Positions 7,929 to 16,656 of a DNA stretch of 64,000 nt are shown piece by piece. How positions within the stretch are numbered: position 1 is the first letter of the stretch; the number at the start of each line of letters is the position of its first letter. Source of the stretch: Pseudoduganella violacea (GTDB lineage Bacteria > Pseudomonadota > Gammaproteobacteria > Burkholderiales > Burkholderiaceae_D); contig NZ_JACHXD010000003.1 of NCBI RefSeq assembly GCF_014191875.1, positions 124,001-188,000 on the forward strand, read 5' to 3'. Made by a program: the position numbers and the translations under genes. A model generated the notes under the pieces. The model had not been told where the DNA came from. It did not search any database and saw nothing but the letters and a program-made list of their open reading frames with translations.

Positions 7929-9591
7929 GGTTCACCTCTTCCAGTGTGGTCATGCCGGCGCGCGCCGCATCGAGCGCGGCATCGCGTAGAAAGCGCGTTC
8001 CGCCTTTCAGCGCGACCTCCTTGATGGCGCGGATCGGCGCGCGCGCAATGATCAGCTCGCGCAGTTCGTCGTTCATGCGCAGGAATTCGCCAATGGCCTT
8101 GCGTCCCTTGTAACCGGTGCCGCGGCAGTGGGCGCAGCCACGGCCGCGCGCCAGCGTGGCGCCGGCTTCCAGCTTGCCCGCCAGACCGCACTCTTCCAGC
8201 TCCTGCCGCGAAGGCTCATACGGCGCGCTGCATGCTAGGCAGACCATGCGCATCAGGCGTTGCGCCAGCACGCCATTCAGCGCCGATACGAAACTGTAAA
8301 TATCCACGCCCATATGCAGGAAACGGCCCAGCACATCGAAGACATTATTGGCGTGCACGCTGGTGAAAACCTGGTGCCCGGTCAAGGCTGACTGGATGGC
8401 GATGCGCGCCGTTTCGGGGTCGCGGATTTCGCCGACCAGTATCTTGTCCGGATCGTGGCGCAAAATGGAGCGCAGGCCAAGCGCGAAGCTCAAGCCCTTC
8501 TTCTCGTTGACGGGAATTTGCAGGATGCCCGGCAGTTGGTACTCGACCGGATCTTCGATGGTCACGATCTTGTCCTGCCCGCTGTTGATCTCGGTCAGCG
8601 CGGCATACAAGGTGGTGGTCTTGCCGCTGCCGGTCGGCCCCGTCACCAGGGTCATGCCATACGGTTCGCGCGCCAGCTGGCGCACCCGCGCCAGGATCGG
8701 CGCATCGAAACCCAGGTGGTCGAGGCGCAGGCCCACCATCTGGTCGGCCAGCGCCTCCTTGTCCAGGATGCGCACCACCACGTCCTCGCCGAACAGGCTG
8801 GGCATGATGGAGACGCGAAAATCGATCTGCTTGCCCTTGACCTGCAGCTTGAAGCGCCCATCCTGCGGGATGCGGCGCTCGGAGATATCCAGCTCGGACA
8901 TCACTTTCAGGCGCGACACCACCTGATCGGCCATTTCCAGCCCCGCCACGAACAAGACCTGCGACAGCACGCCGTCGATGCGGTACTTCAGCGCCAGCCC
9001 CTTTGCCCCGACCTCGAAGTGCATATCGCTGGCGCCCAGCTTGAGCGCATCGAAGACCGATGAATTGACCAGCTTGACCACCGGGCTGGCGTCCTGCGAA
9101 ATCGAGGCCAGTGAGAGGTCGCCGCCCGCGCTGGCTACCTGCAGCTCGCCACCGAAGGAAAAACTGCCGTCGATGGCGCGCAGCTTTTCCTCGGCCATGG
9201 TGAAGAAAGCGCCCAGATCGCCGGGGTGGGCCAGACACCAGTGCACCGCCCGCCGCACCCTGGCTTCAACCCAGGTCTGCAAGGCGCTGTCGAAAGGATC
9301 GGCCGTCACGCACAACAGGCGTTCGCCATCCCAGCCCGCCAGGCATTTGCGCTGCACCGCATCGGCATACGGCAACAGCGCAAAATCAGTGCGCAAGGCG
9401 CGCAAGCCGTCCAGGTCCAGGGTTCGCATGCGGAAGGCCGCCCCCAGCTCGGCCAGGCTTTGCGCCGGCGCCAGCCCAAGGCGCTCTTCCAGCAAGGTCC
9501 ACAGCGTTTGTCCGCTGTCCTGGCGCTCGCGATGCAATTCCGCCAGCATGGCGGGCGTCAGTATGTCGCTTGGGCGGCTCAGGCTAGTCAT
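7909..9591 (-). CDS. gspE: GspE-family secretion ATPase
   Basis: This 560-residue protein has an N-terminal GspE/PilB N1E-type region to about residue 150 and a RecA-like motor. Walker A GPTGSGKT is at about 318-325, the Asp box VTIEDPVEYQ at 343-352, Walker B ILVGEIRD at 384-391 and the His box TGHQVFTSVHAN at about 404-415. A tetracysteine zinc site (CLAC at 451-454, CAHC at 486-489) marks the GspE/PilB assembly branch and not the PilT retraction branch. It powers pseudopilus assembly in the cytoplasm. It overlaps gspF by four bases. Confidence 0.93.
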   Translation of the reverse strand: MTSLSRPSDILTPAMLAELHRERQDSGQTLWTLLEERLGLAPAQSLAELGAAFRMRTLDLDGLRALRTDFALLPYADAVQRKCLAGWDGERLLCVTADPFDSALQTWVEARVRRAVHWCLAHPGDLGAFFTMAEEKLRAIDGSFSFGGELQVASAGGDLSLASISQDASPVVKLVNSSVFDALKLGASDMHFEVGAKGLALKYRIDGVLSQVLFVAGLEMADQVVSRLKVMSELDISERRIPQDGRFKLQVKGKQIDFRVSIMPSLFGEDVVVRILDKEALADQMVGLRLDHLGFDAPILARVRQLAREPYGMTLVTGPTGSGKTTTLYAALTEINSGQDKIVTIEDPVEYQLPGILQIPVNEKKGLSFALGLRSILRHDPDKILVGEIRDPETARIAIQSALTGHQVFTSVHANNVFDVLGRFLHMGVDIYSFVSALNGVLAQRLMRMVCLACSAPYEPSRQELEECGLAGKLEAGATLARGRGCAHCRGTGYKGRKAIGEFLRMNDELRELIIARAPIRAIKEVALKGGTRFLRDAALDAARAGMTTLEEVNRVTFSE

Positions 9592-10778
9592 TGGATGCTG
9601 TTCGCCAGTTCGAAGATGGGCAGATACATCAGGATCACGATGCCGCCGATCAGCAGGCCGATAAAGGTCATCAGCGCCGGCTCGAACAGGCGCGAAAACC
9701 AGTCCACTTCACGCGCGATTTCCTCGTCGTAAAAGGCGGCGATTCTCTCCATGGTCCCGCCCAGATCGCCGCCGCGCTCGCCCACGATCAGCAGGCGCAG
9801 CCCCACCTCGGTCGCCAGTCCATGGCGGCCAAACGCATCGGACAGCCCGCCTCCCTCGCGGATCGCCTGGCGCGCCGCATCCAGGCCGGCACGCAAGGCC
9901 GGCTGCTGCAGCAGTTCGCCCGTCATATCGAGCGCCGTCACCAGCGGCACGCCCCCCTTGACCAGCATGGCGACGGTACGCGTAAAGCGCGCCAGCTGAT
10001 AGGTGCGTATCTGTTCGCCCAAGCGGGGCAAACGCCATAGGGTTCTTTGCGCCGCAGCCGTCACGGCCGGCCGCGTGCAGACATAGACCAGCAGCGCCAG
10101 CGTAGCTACCGCTCCCGCCAGCAAGGCCGAACCATGTTCCGTCACCAGCTGGCCCCAGCGCATCAGAAGACGCGACAGGGCCGGCACCTTGTCCTCGCCC
10201 AGGTCGGCGTAGACGCGGCCAAAACGCGGCACCACATACGAAAGCAGGAACACGATCACCAGCCCGCCCACAGCAAGCAGCAAGGCGGGATAAATCGAAG
10301 CCGAAACGATCTTGTCGCGCACGGCGTTAAGCTGGCGGTAATAAGCCAGGTAGCGGCGCAGCGCCTCCGGCAGCTCGCCGGTCTGCTCGCTGGCGCGCAC
10401 GGTGGCGACAAACAGCGTGGAAAAGGCATGCGGCATGCTCGCCAAGGCAGCGGAAAACGTCTGCCCCTCGCCCAGCAGCAGCAGGATGCGCTGCAGGCTT
10501 TGGCGGCTGTCCGCATCGCGCGCGCGCCTGGCCAGCACCGACAAGGCTTCGATCAGGCCCATGCCCGCATCGAGCAAAGCGAGCAACTCCTGGCCGAACA
10601 GCTGGATGCGCAGGCGGCCCCGCGGCGGACGCCGCAGACTCAAGCCGGGACGGCGCAGCGACAGCACCGCATAGCCCTGCTCTCCGGCTTGGCGGCGGGC
10701 CTCGGCTTCATCCGGCGCGGCGTACTGCAGATGGCGCACGCCTTCGCGCGGATGGTAGACCTTCAGCTCGAACTGCAT
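9588..10778 (-). CDS. gspF: GspF-family inner membrane platform protein
   Basis: This 396-residue protein has the two GspF/PilC domains. The first includes LLALLDAGMGLIEALSVLARR and the second FTRTVAMLVKGGVPLVTALDMTGELL. Three hydrophobic segments are visible, including IYPALLLAVGGLVIVFLLSYVVP and the C-terminal FIGLLIGGIVILMYLPIFELANSI. Length and topology match the family. It forms the membrane platform contacted by GspE. The gene starts 13 bases after the gspG stop. Confidence 0.93.
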   Translation of the reverse strand: MQFELKVYHPREGVRHLQYAAPDEAEARRQAGEQGYAVLSLRRPGLSLRRPPRGRLRIQLFGQELLALLDAGMGLIEALSVLARRARDADSRQSLQRILLLLGEGQTFSAALASMPHAFSTLFVATVRASEQTGELPEALRRYLAYYRQLNAVRDKIVSASIYPALLLAVGGLVIVFLLSYVVPRFGRVYADLGEDKVPALSRLLMRWGQLVTEHGSALLAGAVATLALLVYVCTRPAVTAAAQRTLWRLPRLGEQIRTYQLARFTRTVAMLVKGGVPLVTALDMTGELLQQPALRAGLDAARQAIREGGGLSDAFGRHGLATEVGLRLLIVGERGGDLGGTMERIAAFYDEEIAREVDWFSRLFEPALMTFIGLLIGGIVILMYLPIFELANSIQ

Positions 10779-10791
10779 GGGCGTGGCACCG

Positions 10792-11223
10792 TCAATTCAG
10801 GATGTCGGCGGCGTCGCCGCTGCCGCCCGGTTTGCCGTCGCGGCCATAGGATTGCAGATCGTAGTCGCTGCGCTGACCCGGGTGGCGGTATACATAGGCA
10901 TGCCCCCAGGGATCGGGCGGCGCCGGTTTTGAAAGATACGGGCCACTCCAGTTGGCCGCTCCGGACGGTTTGGCCGACAGCGCCGCCAGTCCCTGTTCGG
11001 TGCTCGGGTACTCGCCCACGTCCAGGCGATAGGCAATCAGGGCTTTTTGCAGGGAGTCGAGTTGGGCCTTGGCCGCCTTGCTCTCCGACTTGCCGACCGC
11101 ACTGAAATAATTCGGCGCCACATAACCGACCAGCAGGCCGATGATGACCATGACCACCAGCAGCTCCAGCAAGGTGAAGCCACGCTGGAGCCGCACTGCT
11201 CTCACATGAAATCGCTCACGCAT
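10792..11223 (-). CDS. gspG: Major pseudopilin GspG
   Basis: This 143-residue protein has the prepilin signal QRG|FTLLELLVVMVIIGLL with Glu5, followed by the GspG core YRLDVGEYPSTEQGLAAL, the loop GPYLSKPAPPDPWGHAYVY and the C-terminal DYDLQSYGRDGKPGGSGDAADI. In GspG, Asp residues in that last region bind calcium. It is the first gene of the eleven-gene operon and has the clearest match to the classical major pseudopilin, so the operon promoter should lie in 11224-11349. Confidence 0.93.
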   Translation of the reverse strand: MRERFHVRAVRLQRGFTLLELLVVMVIIGLLVGYVAPNYFSAVGKSESKAAKAQLDSLQKALIAYRLDVGEYPSTEQGLAALSAKPSGAANWSGPYLSKPAPPDPWGHAYVYRHPGQRSDYDLQSYGRDGKPGGSGDAADILN

Positions 11224-11349
11224 CGGAATTGCTTTTTAGACAAAGATAATCCGAGTCTGGAGCAAGGCTGTTTTTTTGCCAACTATCAGTTTTAGCAGTA
11301 GCGCAGGGCGGCTTTTATGGGCGAATCAGAATAGGCCAGCCGTCCGAAT

Positions 11350-12378
11350 TCAGGGCTTGGCGTGCGGCTTGGGGTCCTGGTCCACTTTGCGCAGAAAGTC
11401 GAAAACGGTTCTGGTGAAAACGGCGGCCGGCGCGAATTCCACCTTATCCCAGGTATCCGTCGTCTTGTGGTAGTCGGGAATGCCCTCGGCCTTGCCGAAG
11501 ACGCGGTTATTGATGCCGATCTTGCCGAAAGGGCCGGCATCGTAGGAGAAACTGCCTTCGTTCTCCGGCGGGTACTCGTGCGAATACTCGTCGTCATCGT
11601 CGTTGACGCCGTTGTAGACCTGCTTGAACCAGGTCTCGGCATAGCGGTCGCGCTGGGCCTGGGAATAGCTGCTCCAGCGCTCGAAACCCCGGCCGATCAT
11701 ATCGATGGAAATCATCAGCACGATATTCTTGTTGGGGAAACCAGGCAGAGGATGGGCGACGTGGTGCATGGAGCCCATCTCCCCCTGCTCTTCCGCGCCA
11801 TAGGCGACGAACATCAGCGTGCGTTTGTTGCTCCCCTTATCGTGGGCAAACATGCGCGCCAGTTCCAGGGTCGCCGCCAGGCCGGACAGGTCGTCATTGG
11901 CGCCCGGGTAGTGGGCGCCGCCCGGCGTGCGGCCCAGATGGTCGCGGTGGGCGCTGACGATGATGATTTCGCGCCCCAGCAGCGGATCGTTGCCGGGAAG
12001 GATGCCGATCACATTGCTGGTCGCCATGCGCTTGCCCAGCAGCGGATTGGCCGGATTGCCGTGGCTTTCGCCATCCGGCTGGGAGATGGTGGTGTAAAAA
12101 CGCTGCAGATAGCCGTCGCTGCCGACCGGCTGCAATCCTATTTCCTGGAACTCCTTGACGAGGATATCGCGCGAGCGGCTATCGCCCGCCGTGCCGGGCA
12201 GGCGGCCCTCGTATTCCTCATCGGCCAGCTCTTCGACCAGGTCGCTCATTCTTCGCACGTCCACGGCGGGCGGCGGCTCGTCACGGCGCCTGTCGGCAGC
12301 GCTCACATTCAAGGCCAATCCGGAAAGCAGGCCAGCCGCCAGCAGGCCTAGCGCCCCTTGTGGTATCGAAAATTTCAT
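11350..12378 (-). CDS. Secreted M28-family metallopeptidase
   Basis: Start at 12378 gives a clear Sec signal peptide (LGLLAAGLLSGLALNVSA|A). The mature protein (342 residues in all) has the M28 metal-site pattern: SAHRDHLG (His ligand plus Asp), GANDDLSG (bridging Asp), AEEQGEMGS (catalytic and ligand Glu), ISIDMIGRG (Asp) and PDYHKTTDTWDKV (His). M28 enzymes are di-zinc aminopeptidases or carboxypeptidases. It lies just upstream of the T2SS operon on the same strand, so export through that system is possible but is inference from proximity alone. Confidence 0.9.
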   Translation of the reverse strand: MKFSIPQGALGLLAAGLLSGLALNVSAADRRRDEPPPAVDVRRMSDLVEELADEEYEGRLPGTAGDSRSRDILVKEFQEIGLQPVGSDGYLQRFYTTISQPDGESHGNPANPLLGKRMATSNVIGILPGNDPLLGREIIIVSAHRDHLGRTPGGAHYPGANDDLSGLAATLELARMFAHDKGSNKRTLMFVAYGAEEQGEMGSMHHVAHPLPGFPNKNIVLMISIDMIGRGFERWSSYSQAQRDRYAETWFKQVYNGVNDDDDEYSHEYPPENEGSFSYDAGPFGKIGINNRVFGKAEGIPDYHKTTDTWDKVEFAPAAVFTRTVFDFLRKVDQDPKPHAKP

Positions 12379-12400
12379 AGAACCCTTTCGTCTTTCACAT

Positions 12401-12715
12401 ATGCTGAAAATTATCCAATTGACATCCGAAGACGAACGGTGGGAGGATGAAGGCGGCGCGCCTGCGGAGCGCATCCGCTGCTTCATCCACTGCTTCATCC
12501 ACATTCTGATCGCCAACCGCGCCAAGATCCTGCGGCACGGCTGCCCGCTAGGCACGTTGAGCGGCGACCTAGCCAAGCTGGACCACTTGTCGCTAGCGGA
12601 ACTGCAGGCGCGTGTCGCCGACGCCCCCTTTGTGGCATTCAAGGTGGTGGAGGCGGAGATCCTGGAAATATCGCCATCCAGAGCCGACGAGCGCCTTGCC
12701 TTCCTGCTGGCCTGA
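12401..12715 (+). pseudogene. Fragment of a TetR-family regulator (C-terminal domain only)
   Basis: The 104-residue reading frame contains LIANRAKILRHGCPLGTLSGDLAKLDH, which resembles the conserved ligand-domain segment (GCPxGxLxxELxK) of a common TetR/AcrR subgroup. No helix-turn-helix precedes it; upstream DNA belongs to the divergent M28 peptidase gene. A full TetR protein is about 190 residues, so about half is missing. I read it as a truncated remnant; translation of a DNA-binding-deficient protein cannot be excluded. Confidence is limited because the match comes from one motif. Confidence 0.45.
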
Positions 12716-12738
12716 GCCAGCCTCGGCGCCGGGCGCCG

Positions 12739-13206
12739 CTAGGCGCTCTGGTACAGCCGCCACAGATACGCCAGCAGCAGCACCGCGCCCAAGGCGGCCA
12801 GACGCACGATCCAGCCCTGGCGCTGCACGCGGCGCACCTGCTGGCGGCTTTCCACGCGCGCCGCTTCGATCAGCGGCAGATCGTCGGGATGGGCATAGGT
12901 CAGGTCGGGCGTGCGGTAGGTTTCCAGTTCGTCGCCGCGCACGCGCGCTTCCAGTTTGTTGGCCAACTCCAGCATCAGCGCCAGAAAGGCCTTGCCCGGA
13001 TTCTTGGCCCACAACTCGCCGTCCTGCAGGATCATGATTTCGCTGGCACGGCCTTGCAGCGGCCGGTACAGCCGCAGCTCGCCGCCTTCCTGGTGTTCCG
13101 CCGCCAGCTTGCCGTCCATGCCCGCCACGGCGGCGTGGATCTCCTCGCGTGAGAGCGGATGCAGTTGTCCATCAATGGTGCGCAGTATGGTGACGTGGTA
13201 GCCCAT
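12739..13206 (-). CDS. Hypothetical protein with C-terminal membrane anchor
   Basis: The product is 155 residues. The N-terminal part (MGYHVTILRTIDGQLHPLSREEI) looks like a folded alpha/beta domain, followed by charged helices, an Arg/Gln-rich stretch (VESRQQVRRVQRQ) and a single C-terminal transmembrane helix (LAALGAVLLLAYLWRLY). That layout suggests a tail-anchored protein facing the cytoplasm. I do not recognise the family. It is separated from the LuxR gene by 128 bases on the same strand. Confidence 0.65.
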   Translation of the reverse strand: MGYHVTILRTIDGQLHPLSREEIHAAVAGMDGKLAAEHQEGGELRLYRPLQGRASEIMILQDGELWAKNPGKAFLALMLELANKLEARVRGDELETYRTPDLTYAHPDDLPLIEAARVESRQQVRRVQRQGWIVRLAALGAVLLLAYLWRLYQSA

Positions 13207-13334
13207 TTTGATTCGCTGTGAAACGATTGAACGATGTCGGCGATTGTAATCAGATTAATATCAGGCTGCAAACGTTCATTACTGTATTACCAATATTCAT
13301 CTTGCTGCGCTACCAGCCACCGATTGGAGCAAGA

Positions 13335-14108
13335 TCAGATGGGATTGATCAGCTTCAAGTCCATGGCGCGGCTGATCGCATGGCGCGTGCCATACACCTT
13401 GAATTTGGACGCCACCTTCTTCAGGTGGAAGTAGACCGTGTGCTGCGAAATGCCGAGGATCTGGCCGATTTCCTGGCTGGTCTTGCCGCTTGCGCTCCAC
13501 TGCAGGCATTGCCGCTCGCGCGCGGTCAGGCGCGGCACTTCGGCCGGCCAGCTGGCGCGCCAGACGCGGCAAGCCGCCTCGTGCAGGTAGGAGCCCAGCA
13601 GGAACAGGTCGGCGGTGGCGCCCTTGTCGGCATCCTGGTGGAAATAGAAGTCGATGCGGCTCCAGCCCAGGTCGCTGCGCGCCGCCATGCTCAGGCCGGA
13701 TACGATGCCGGCGCCTCGCAGCGACTGGTATACCGGCGCGCCATCCCCGCCGGCGCACAGCGTGGCGGTATCCCATTCCAGCGGAATGCCGGAGGCACCG
13801 ATGTGGCGGCTGACGGGATCGGCCTCGTCACCGAATTCGGCCATGATATGCGGCGGCAACGAGCCGATCGCTTGGCGCTGGCCAGCCACACTCATCCTGA
13901 GCATGAAGCTGCTGGCCGGGAAATGCTGCAATAAGTCCTGCGCAGCGGTCGCCAGGTCGGGCCATTGCTGCGCCCGTAAAAGCAAGGCCAGTTGCGAGCG
14001 CGAAGGCCGCAGGTGCATGTCGGTGCCCAGGATAGCTCCCCTTTCTGTATGCAGGTGTCGGAAAACTTCGATTAATTGTAAACATGACAATGCTGTATCA
14101 CCAAACAT
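13335..14108 (-). CDS. LuxR-family regulator with autoinducer-binding-like domain (LuxR solo)
   Basis: The protein has an N-terminal domain with the look of the acyl-homoserine-lactone-binding fold (PLEWDTATL, SLRGAGIVSGLSMAARSDLGW) and a C-terminal LuxR HTH (LTARERQCLQWSASGKTSQEIGQILGISQHTVYFHLKKV). I chose ATG 14108 (SD GGA in GTGGAAATAATG); a GTG at 14117 would add three residues. No luxI-type synthase is visible in the window, so it is a solo receptor that may sense exogenous signals. Two perfect 12-bp palindromes lie in its upstream region. Confidence 0.85.
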   Translation of the reverse strand: MFGDTALSCLQLIEVFRHLHTERGAILGTDMHLRPSRSQLALLLRAQQWPDLATAAQDLLQHFPASSFMLRMSVAGQRQAIGSLPPHIMAEFGDEADPVSRHIGASGIPLEWDTATLCAGGDGAPVYQSLRGAGIVSGLSMAARSDLGWSRIDFYFHQDADKGATADLFLLGSYLHEAACRVWRASWPAEVPRLTARERQCLQWSASGKTSQEIGQILGISQHTVYFHLKKVASKFKVYGTRHAISRAMDLKLINPI

Positions 14109-14144
14109 TATTTCCACATTGCAAACAACTAGTCACTCTCTATA

Positions 14145-14156
14145 GCACGATCGTGC
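14145..14156. promoter_or_regulatory. Perfect palindrome GCACGATCGTGC upstream of the LuxR gene
   Basis: This 12-bp perfect dyad sits 37 bases upstream of the LuxR start. It could be an operator for the LuxR protein or another dimeric regulator. It does not match the classical lux box (ACCTG-N6-CAGGT type), so the assignment is tentative. Confidence 0.3.
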
Positions 14157-14308
14157 GGACATTGCACTGCACCAAAATTATCTTTTCGGTAATTTTGCAC
14201 CGAAGAGCTTGCTGCATGCCAGTGTTTTTACCCTACGAATTCTGATAGTTCTTTCGGCCTAAATCTTTGTGTCTAAGAAAGAAAAATTGCTGAATTCGTA
14301 AATAAATG

Positions 14309-14320
14309 TTGCGATCGCAA
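14309..14320. promoter_or_regulatory. Perfect palindrome TTGCGATCGCAA beside the Fur box
   Basis: This 12-bp perfect dyad directly abuts the Fur-like box (shared base 14320) and lies 55 bases upstream of the TonB receptor start. It could bind a second regulator, for example the divergent LuxR protein, or be fortuitous. Confidence 0.25.
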
Positions 14321-14338
14321 ATGCGAATCAGTATCATT
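14320..14338 (+). promoter_or_regulatory. Fur box upstream of the TonB receptor
   Basis: AATGCGAATCAGTATCATT agrees with the Fur consensus core AATGATAATCATTATCATT at 16 of 19 positions by direct comparison. It ends 36 bases before the ATG at 14375, in promoter position. Repression by iron-loaded Fur is therefore expected for the whole 14375-18613 operon. Confidence 0.75.
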
Positions 14339-14374
14339 TACTTTTTATTCAAAGTAGAAAACGGGTAGAAACTG

Positions 14375-16321
14375 ATGTTTAATAAGAAAATTCTGGCAGT
14401 CGCTCTGGCAAGTATTGGCATGCAATCGGCATACGCGGCCGATGCGGCCGGCGTCAACGATATCGACACCGTGCTGGTCACCGCCTCGCTGCAAAAGCAC
14501 ACGGTCGCCTCCGCGCCCGCCTTCGCCACGGTACTGACCACCGAAGACATTGAGAAATCCCCGGTCAACAGCCTGGCCGATCTGCTGCGCGAAACCGTGG
14601 GCGTGGCCAATGTCACCGACGACAGCGGCCGCGACCAGATCTCCATCCGCGGCCTGGATGGCAAATACACGCTGATGCTGGTCAACGGCAAGCGCGTCTC
14701 CTCCACCGGCGCCCTGTGGCGCGGCAGCGATTTCGACTTCAACGCCATCCCGCTGAGCAGCATCAAGCGCGTGGAAATCGTGCGCGGCCCGATGGCCGCC
14801 CTGTACGGTTCCGACGCCATCGGCGGCGTGGTCAACATCATCACCAAAACCCCGACCAAGGATTGGAAAGGCAGCGTCACCGGCGAATACCGCCAGATCG
14901 CTTCCGGCGAAAAAGGCAATCAGCACAAACTGAGCGCGAACGTCTCGGGCGCCATCAACGACGCGCTGAGCCTGTCGCTGAACGGCGAGATCTACGACCG
15001 CGACCCATGGTTCGCGCCAGGCGCCAACCCGTCGCTCCAGTCGCCCGCGCTGGAAGAAAAGAAATCGCATAACTTCGTCGGCAGCGCCACCTGGAAACTG
15101 GCGGAGAACCAGAGCCTGGACTTCGACCTGGCCTATGCCAACGACAAGCGTCCTTACGGCGTCTATTACTACTACTTCGACCCGGCCAGCAAATACGAGG
15201 CGCGCGATCTGCGCGCGCAGGAAGCCAAGCGCACCACCTTCGGCGTGACCCATAAGGGCAGCTGGGACTGGGGCAGCACGCACGCTTACCTGAGCCGCGA
15301 AACCACCAAGATCGAGGACTTCAACACCCGCTACAACGCGCCCCAACAGCGCAACCTGAAGGAAGAGAACACCTACGCCAAGTTCTACGCCAACGTCAGC
15401 CTGGGCATCAATGCGCTGGCCGCCGGCGTCGACCTGCGCCGCCAGGAAATCAAGGATGCGGTCAGCTTCGTCAAGACCGGCAAGGCCAAGATCGACAGCT
15501 CGGCCCTGTTCTTGGAAGATGAAATCACCCTGAGCGACAGCCTGCGCCTGACCCTGTCCGGCCGCGCCGACCATAACGACAGCTTCGGCAACCACTTCTC
15601 GCCGAAGGGCTACCTGACCTACGCGCTGGACAAGGACATCACCATCAAGGGTGGCGTGAGCAAGGCCTTCAAGGCACCGGAAGCCTACCAGACCAATGCC
15701 GAATACGGCATCATCAGCTGCGGCGGCAACTGCATGTTGTACGGTAATCCAGCGCTGGAACCGGAAACCAGCACTAACTATGAAGGCGGCATCGAGATCC
15801 GCAAGAAAACCTGGGGCGCCAGCGCCGTGGTGTTCAAGAACGATGTCGACGACATGATCCTGGCCGCCTACGATCCGGTCGTCAAAATGCGCCGTTGGAC
15901 CAATATCAACAAAGCCAAGACCAGCGGCCTGGAACTGCAAGGCGATGTGCAGCTGCATCCGCAATTCTCGGTCAGCGCCAACTACACCCACCTGAACGCC
16001 GACGCGGTCGACAACACGGGCAAGAAAACCCAGATCGACAGCCGCCCGAAAAACACGGCCCACGTCAGCTTCGATTGGAAACCGCTGCCTTGGCTGACCA
16101 GCTCCCTGTCCAGCAACTACATCGGCAAACAGTTCTATGAGCAGCACGAGCTGCCGAGCTACACCCGCACCGACCTGGCGCTGTCGGCCAAGGTGGACAA
16201 GGTGGTGCTGCGCTTTGGCGTGAAAAACCTGGGCAATGTGAACCTGGACAAGAAGGATAAAAACTTCCAAAGCAATGAACTGGGCCGCAACTACTACGCC
16301 AGCGCGACTTATAACTTCTAA
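14375..16321 (+). CDS. TonB-dependent outer membrane receptor (FepA/CirA-like)
   Basis: The 648-residue product has a signal peptide (ILAVALASIGMQSAYA|AD). A TonB box-like DIDTVLVTAS is at about residues 26-35, followed by a plug domain (PVNSLADLLRETVGV, ISIRGLDGKYTLMLVNGKRV, RVEIVRGPMAALYGSDAIGGVVNIITK). The rest is a 22-strand-type beta barrel ending in aromatic NYYASATYNF, the usual terminal signature. It takes up an iron chelate across the outer membrane; the ligand is not evident, though the FepA/CirA-like plug suggests a catecholate or similar siderophore. The Fur box upstream and the PepSY protein downstream place it in an iron acquisition operon. Confidence 0.93.
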   Translation: MFNKKILAVALASIGMQSAYAADAAGVNDIDTVLVTASLQKHTVASAPAFATVLTTEDIEKSPVNSLADLLRETVGVANVTDDSGRDQISIRGLDGKYTLMLVNGKRVSSTGALWRGSDFDFNAIPLSSIKRVEIVRGPMAALYGSDAIGGVVNIITKTPTKDWKGSVTGEYRQIASGEKGNQHKLSANVSGAINDALSLSLNGEIYDRDPWFAPGANPSLQSPALEEKKSHNFVGSATWKLAENQSLDFDLAYANDKRPYGVYYYYFDPASKYEARDLRAQEAKRTTFGVTHKGSWDWGSTHAYLSRETTKIEDFNTRYNAPQQRNLKEENTYAKFYANVSLGINALAAGVDLRRQEIKDAVSFVKTGKAKIDSSALFLEDEITLSDSLRLTLSGRADHNDSFGNHFSPKGYLTYALDKDITIKGGVSKAFKAPEAYQTNAEYGIISCGGNCMLYGNPALEPETSTNYEGGIEIRKKTWGASAVVFKNDVDDMILAAYDPVVKMRRWTNINKAKTSGLELQGDVQLHPQFSVSANYTHLNADAVDNTGKKTQIDSRPKNTAHVSFDWKPLPWLTSSLSSNYIGKQFYEQHELPSYTRTDLALSAKVDKVVLRFGVKNLGNVNLDKKDKNFQSNELGRNYYASATYNF

Positions 16322-16395
16322 GTCCCGCAGCTAGCGGTTTTTCGACCGATGCGCTCATGCCCTCTTGCGGGGCATGGGCGCTTACCGTTTCTACT

Positions 16396-16656
16396 ATGGC
16401 TATCCTCTTTTACGTATTGACGCTGCTGGGCTGCGCCCTGCTCTATCTGAGCCACCGCCACCAGGCCTGGCTGCGCGCGCCGCTGCGCGCCCTGCCGGCC
16501 CGCCTGGGCGGCGCGGCCCTGCTCTTGCTGGCCCTGCCCTGCGGCCTGCATTTCCTCGGTGCCGCCACCACGGTCTTCGTCTGGCTGGTGCTGCAGATGC
16601 TGGCCTTCGGCCTGTTCCCGTTTATCGCCCTGCTGCTGAGGAGGACCGAAGCATGA
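16396..16656 (+). CDS. Small inner membrane protein of the iron-uptake operon (DUF3325-like)
   Basis: The 86-residue protein starts MAILFYVLTLLGCALLYLSHRHQ and has three hydrophobic helices. The size, the 'LxLSxxRHQ' pattern and position after a TonB receptor match the DUF3325-type proteins found with PepSY iron-uptake genes. I chose ATG 16396 because the 13 residues further upstream are not membrane-like. The next gene overlaps by four bases (ATGA) with a strong GGAGG. Confidence 0.6.
   Translation: MAILFYVLTLLGCALLYLSHRHQAWLRAPLRALPARLGGAALLLLALPCGLHFLGAATTVFVWLVLQMLAFGLFPFIALLLRRTEA

Noticed and set aside
14345..16270. 641-codon minus-strand frame opposite the TonB receptor
   Set aside because: It is the antisense shadow of the receptor gene; the plus-strand product has clear plug and barrel motifs.
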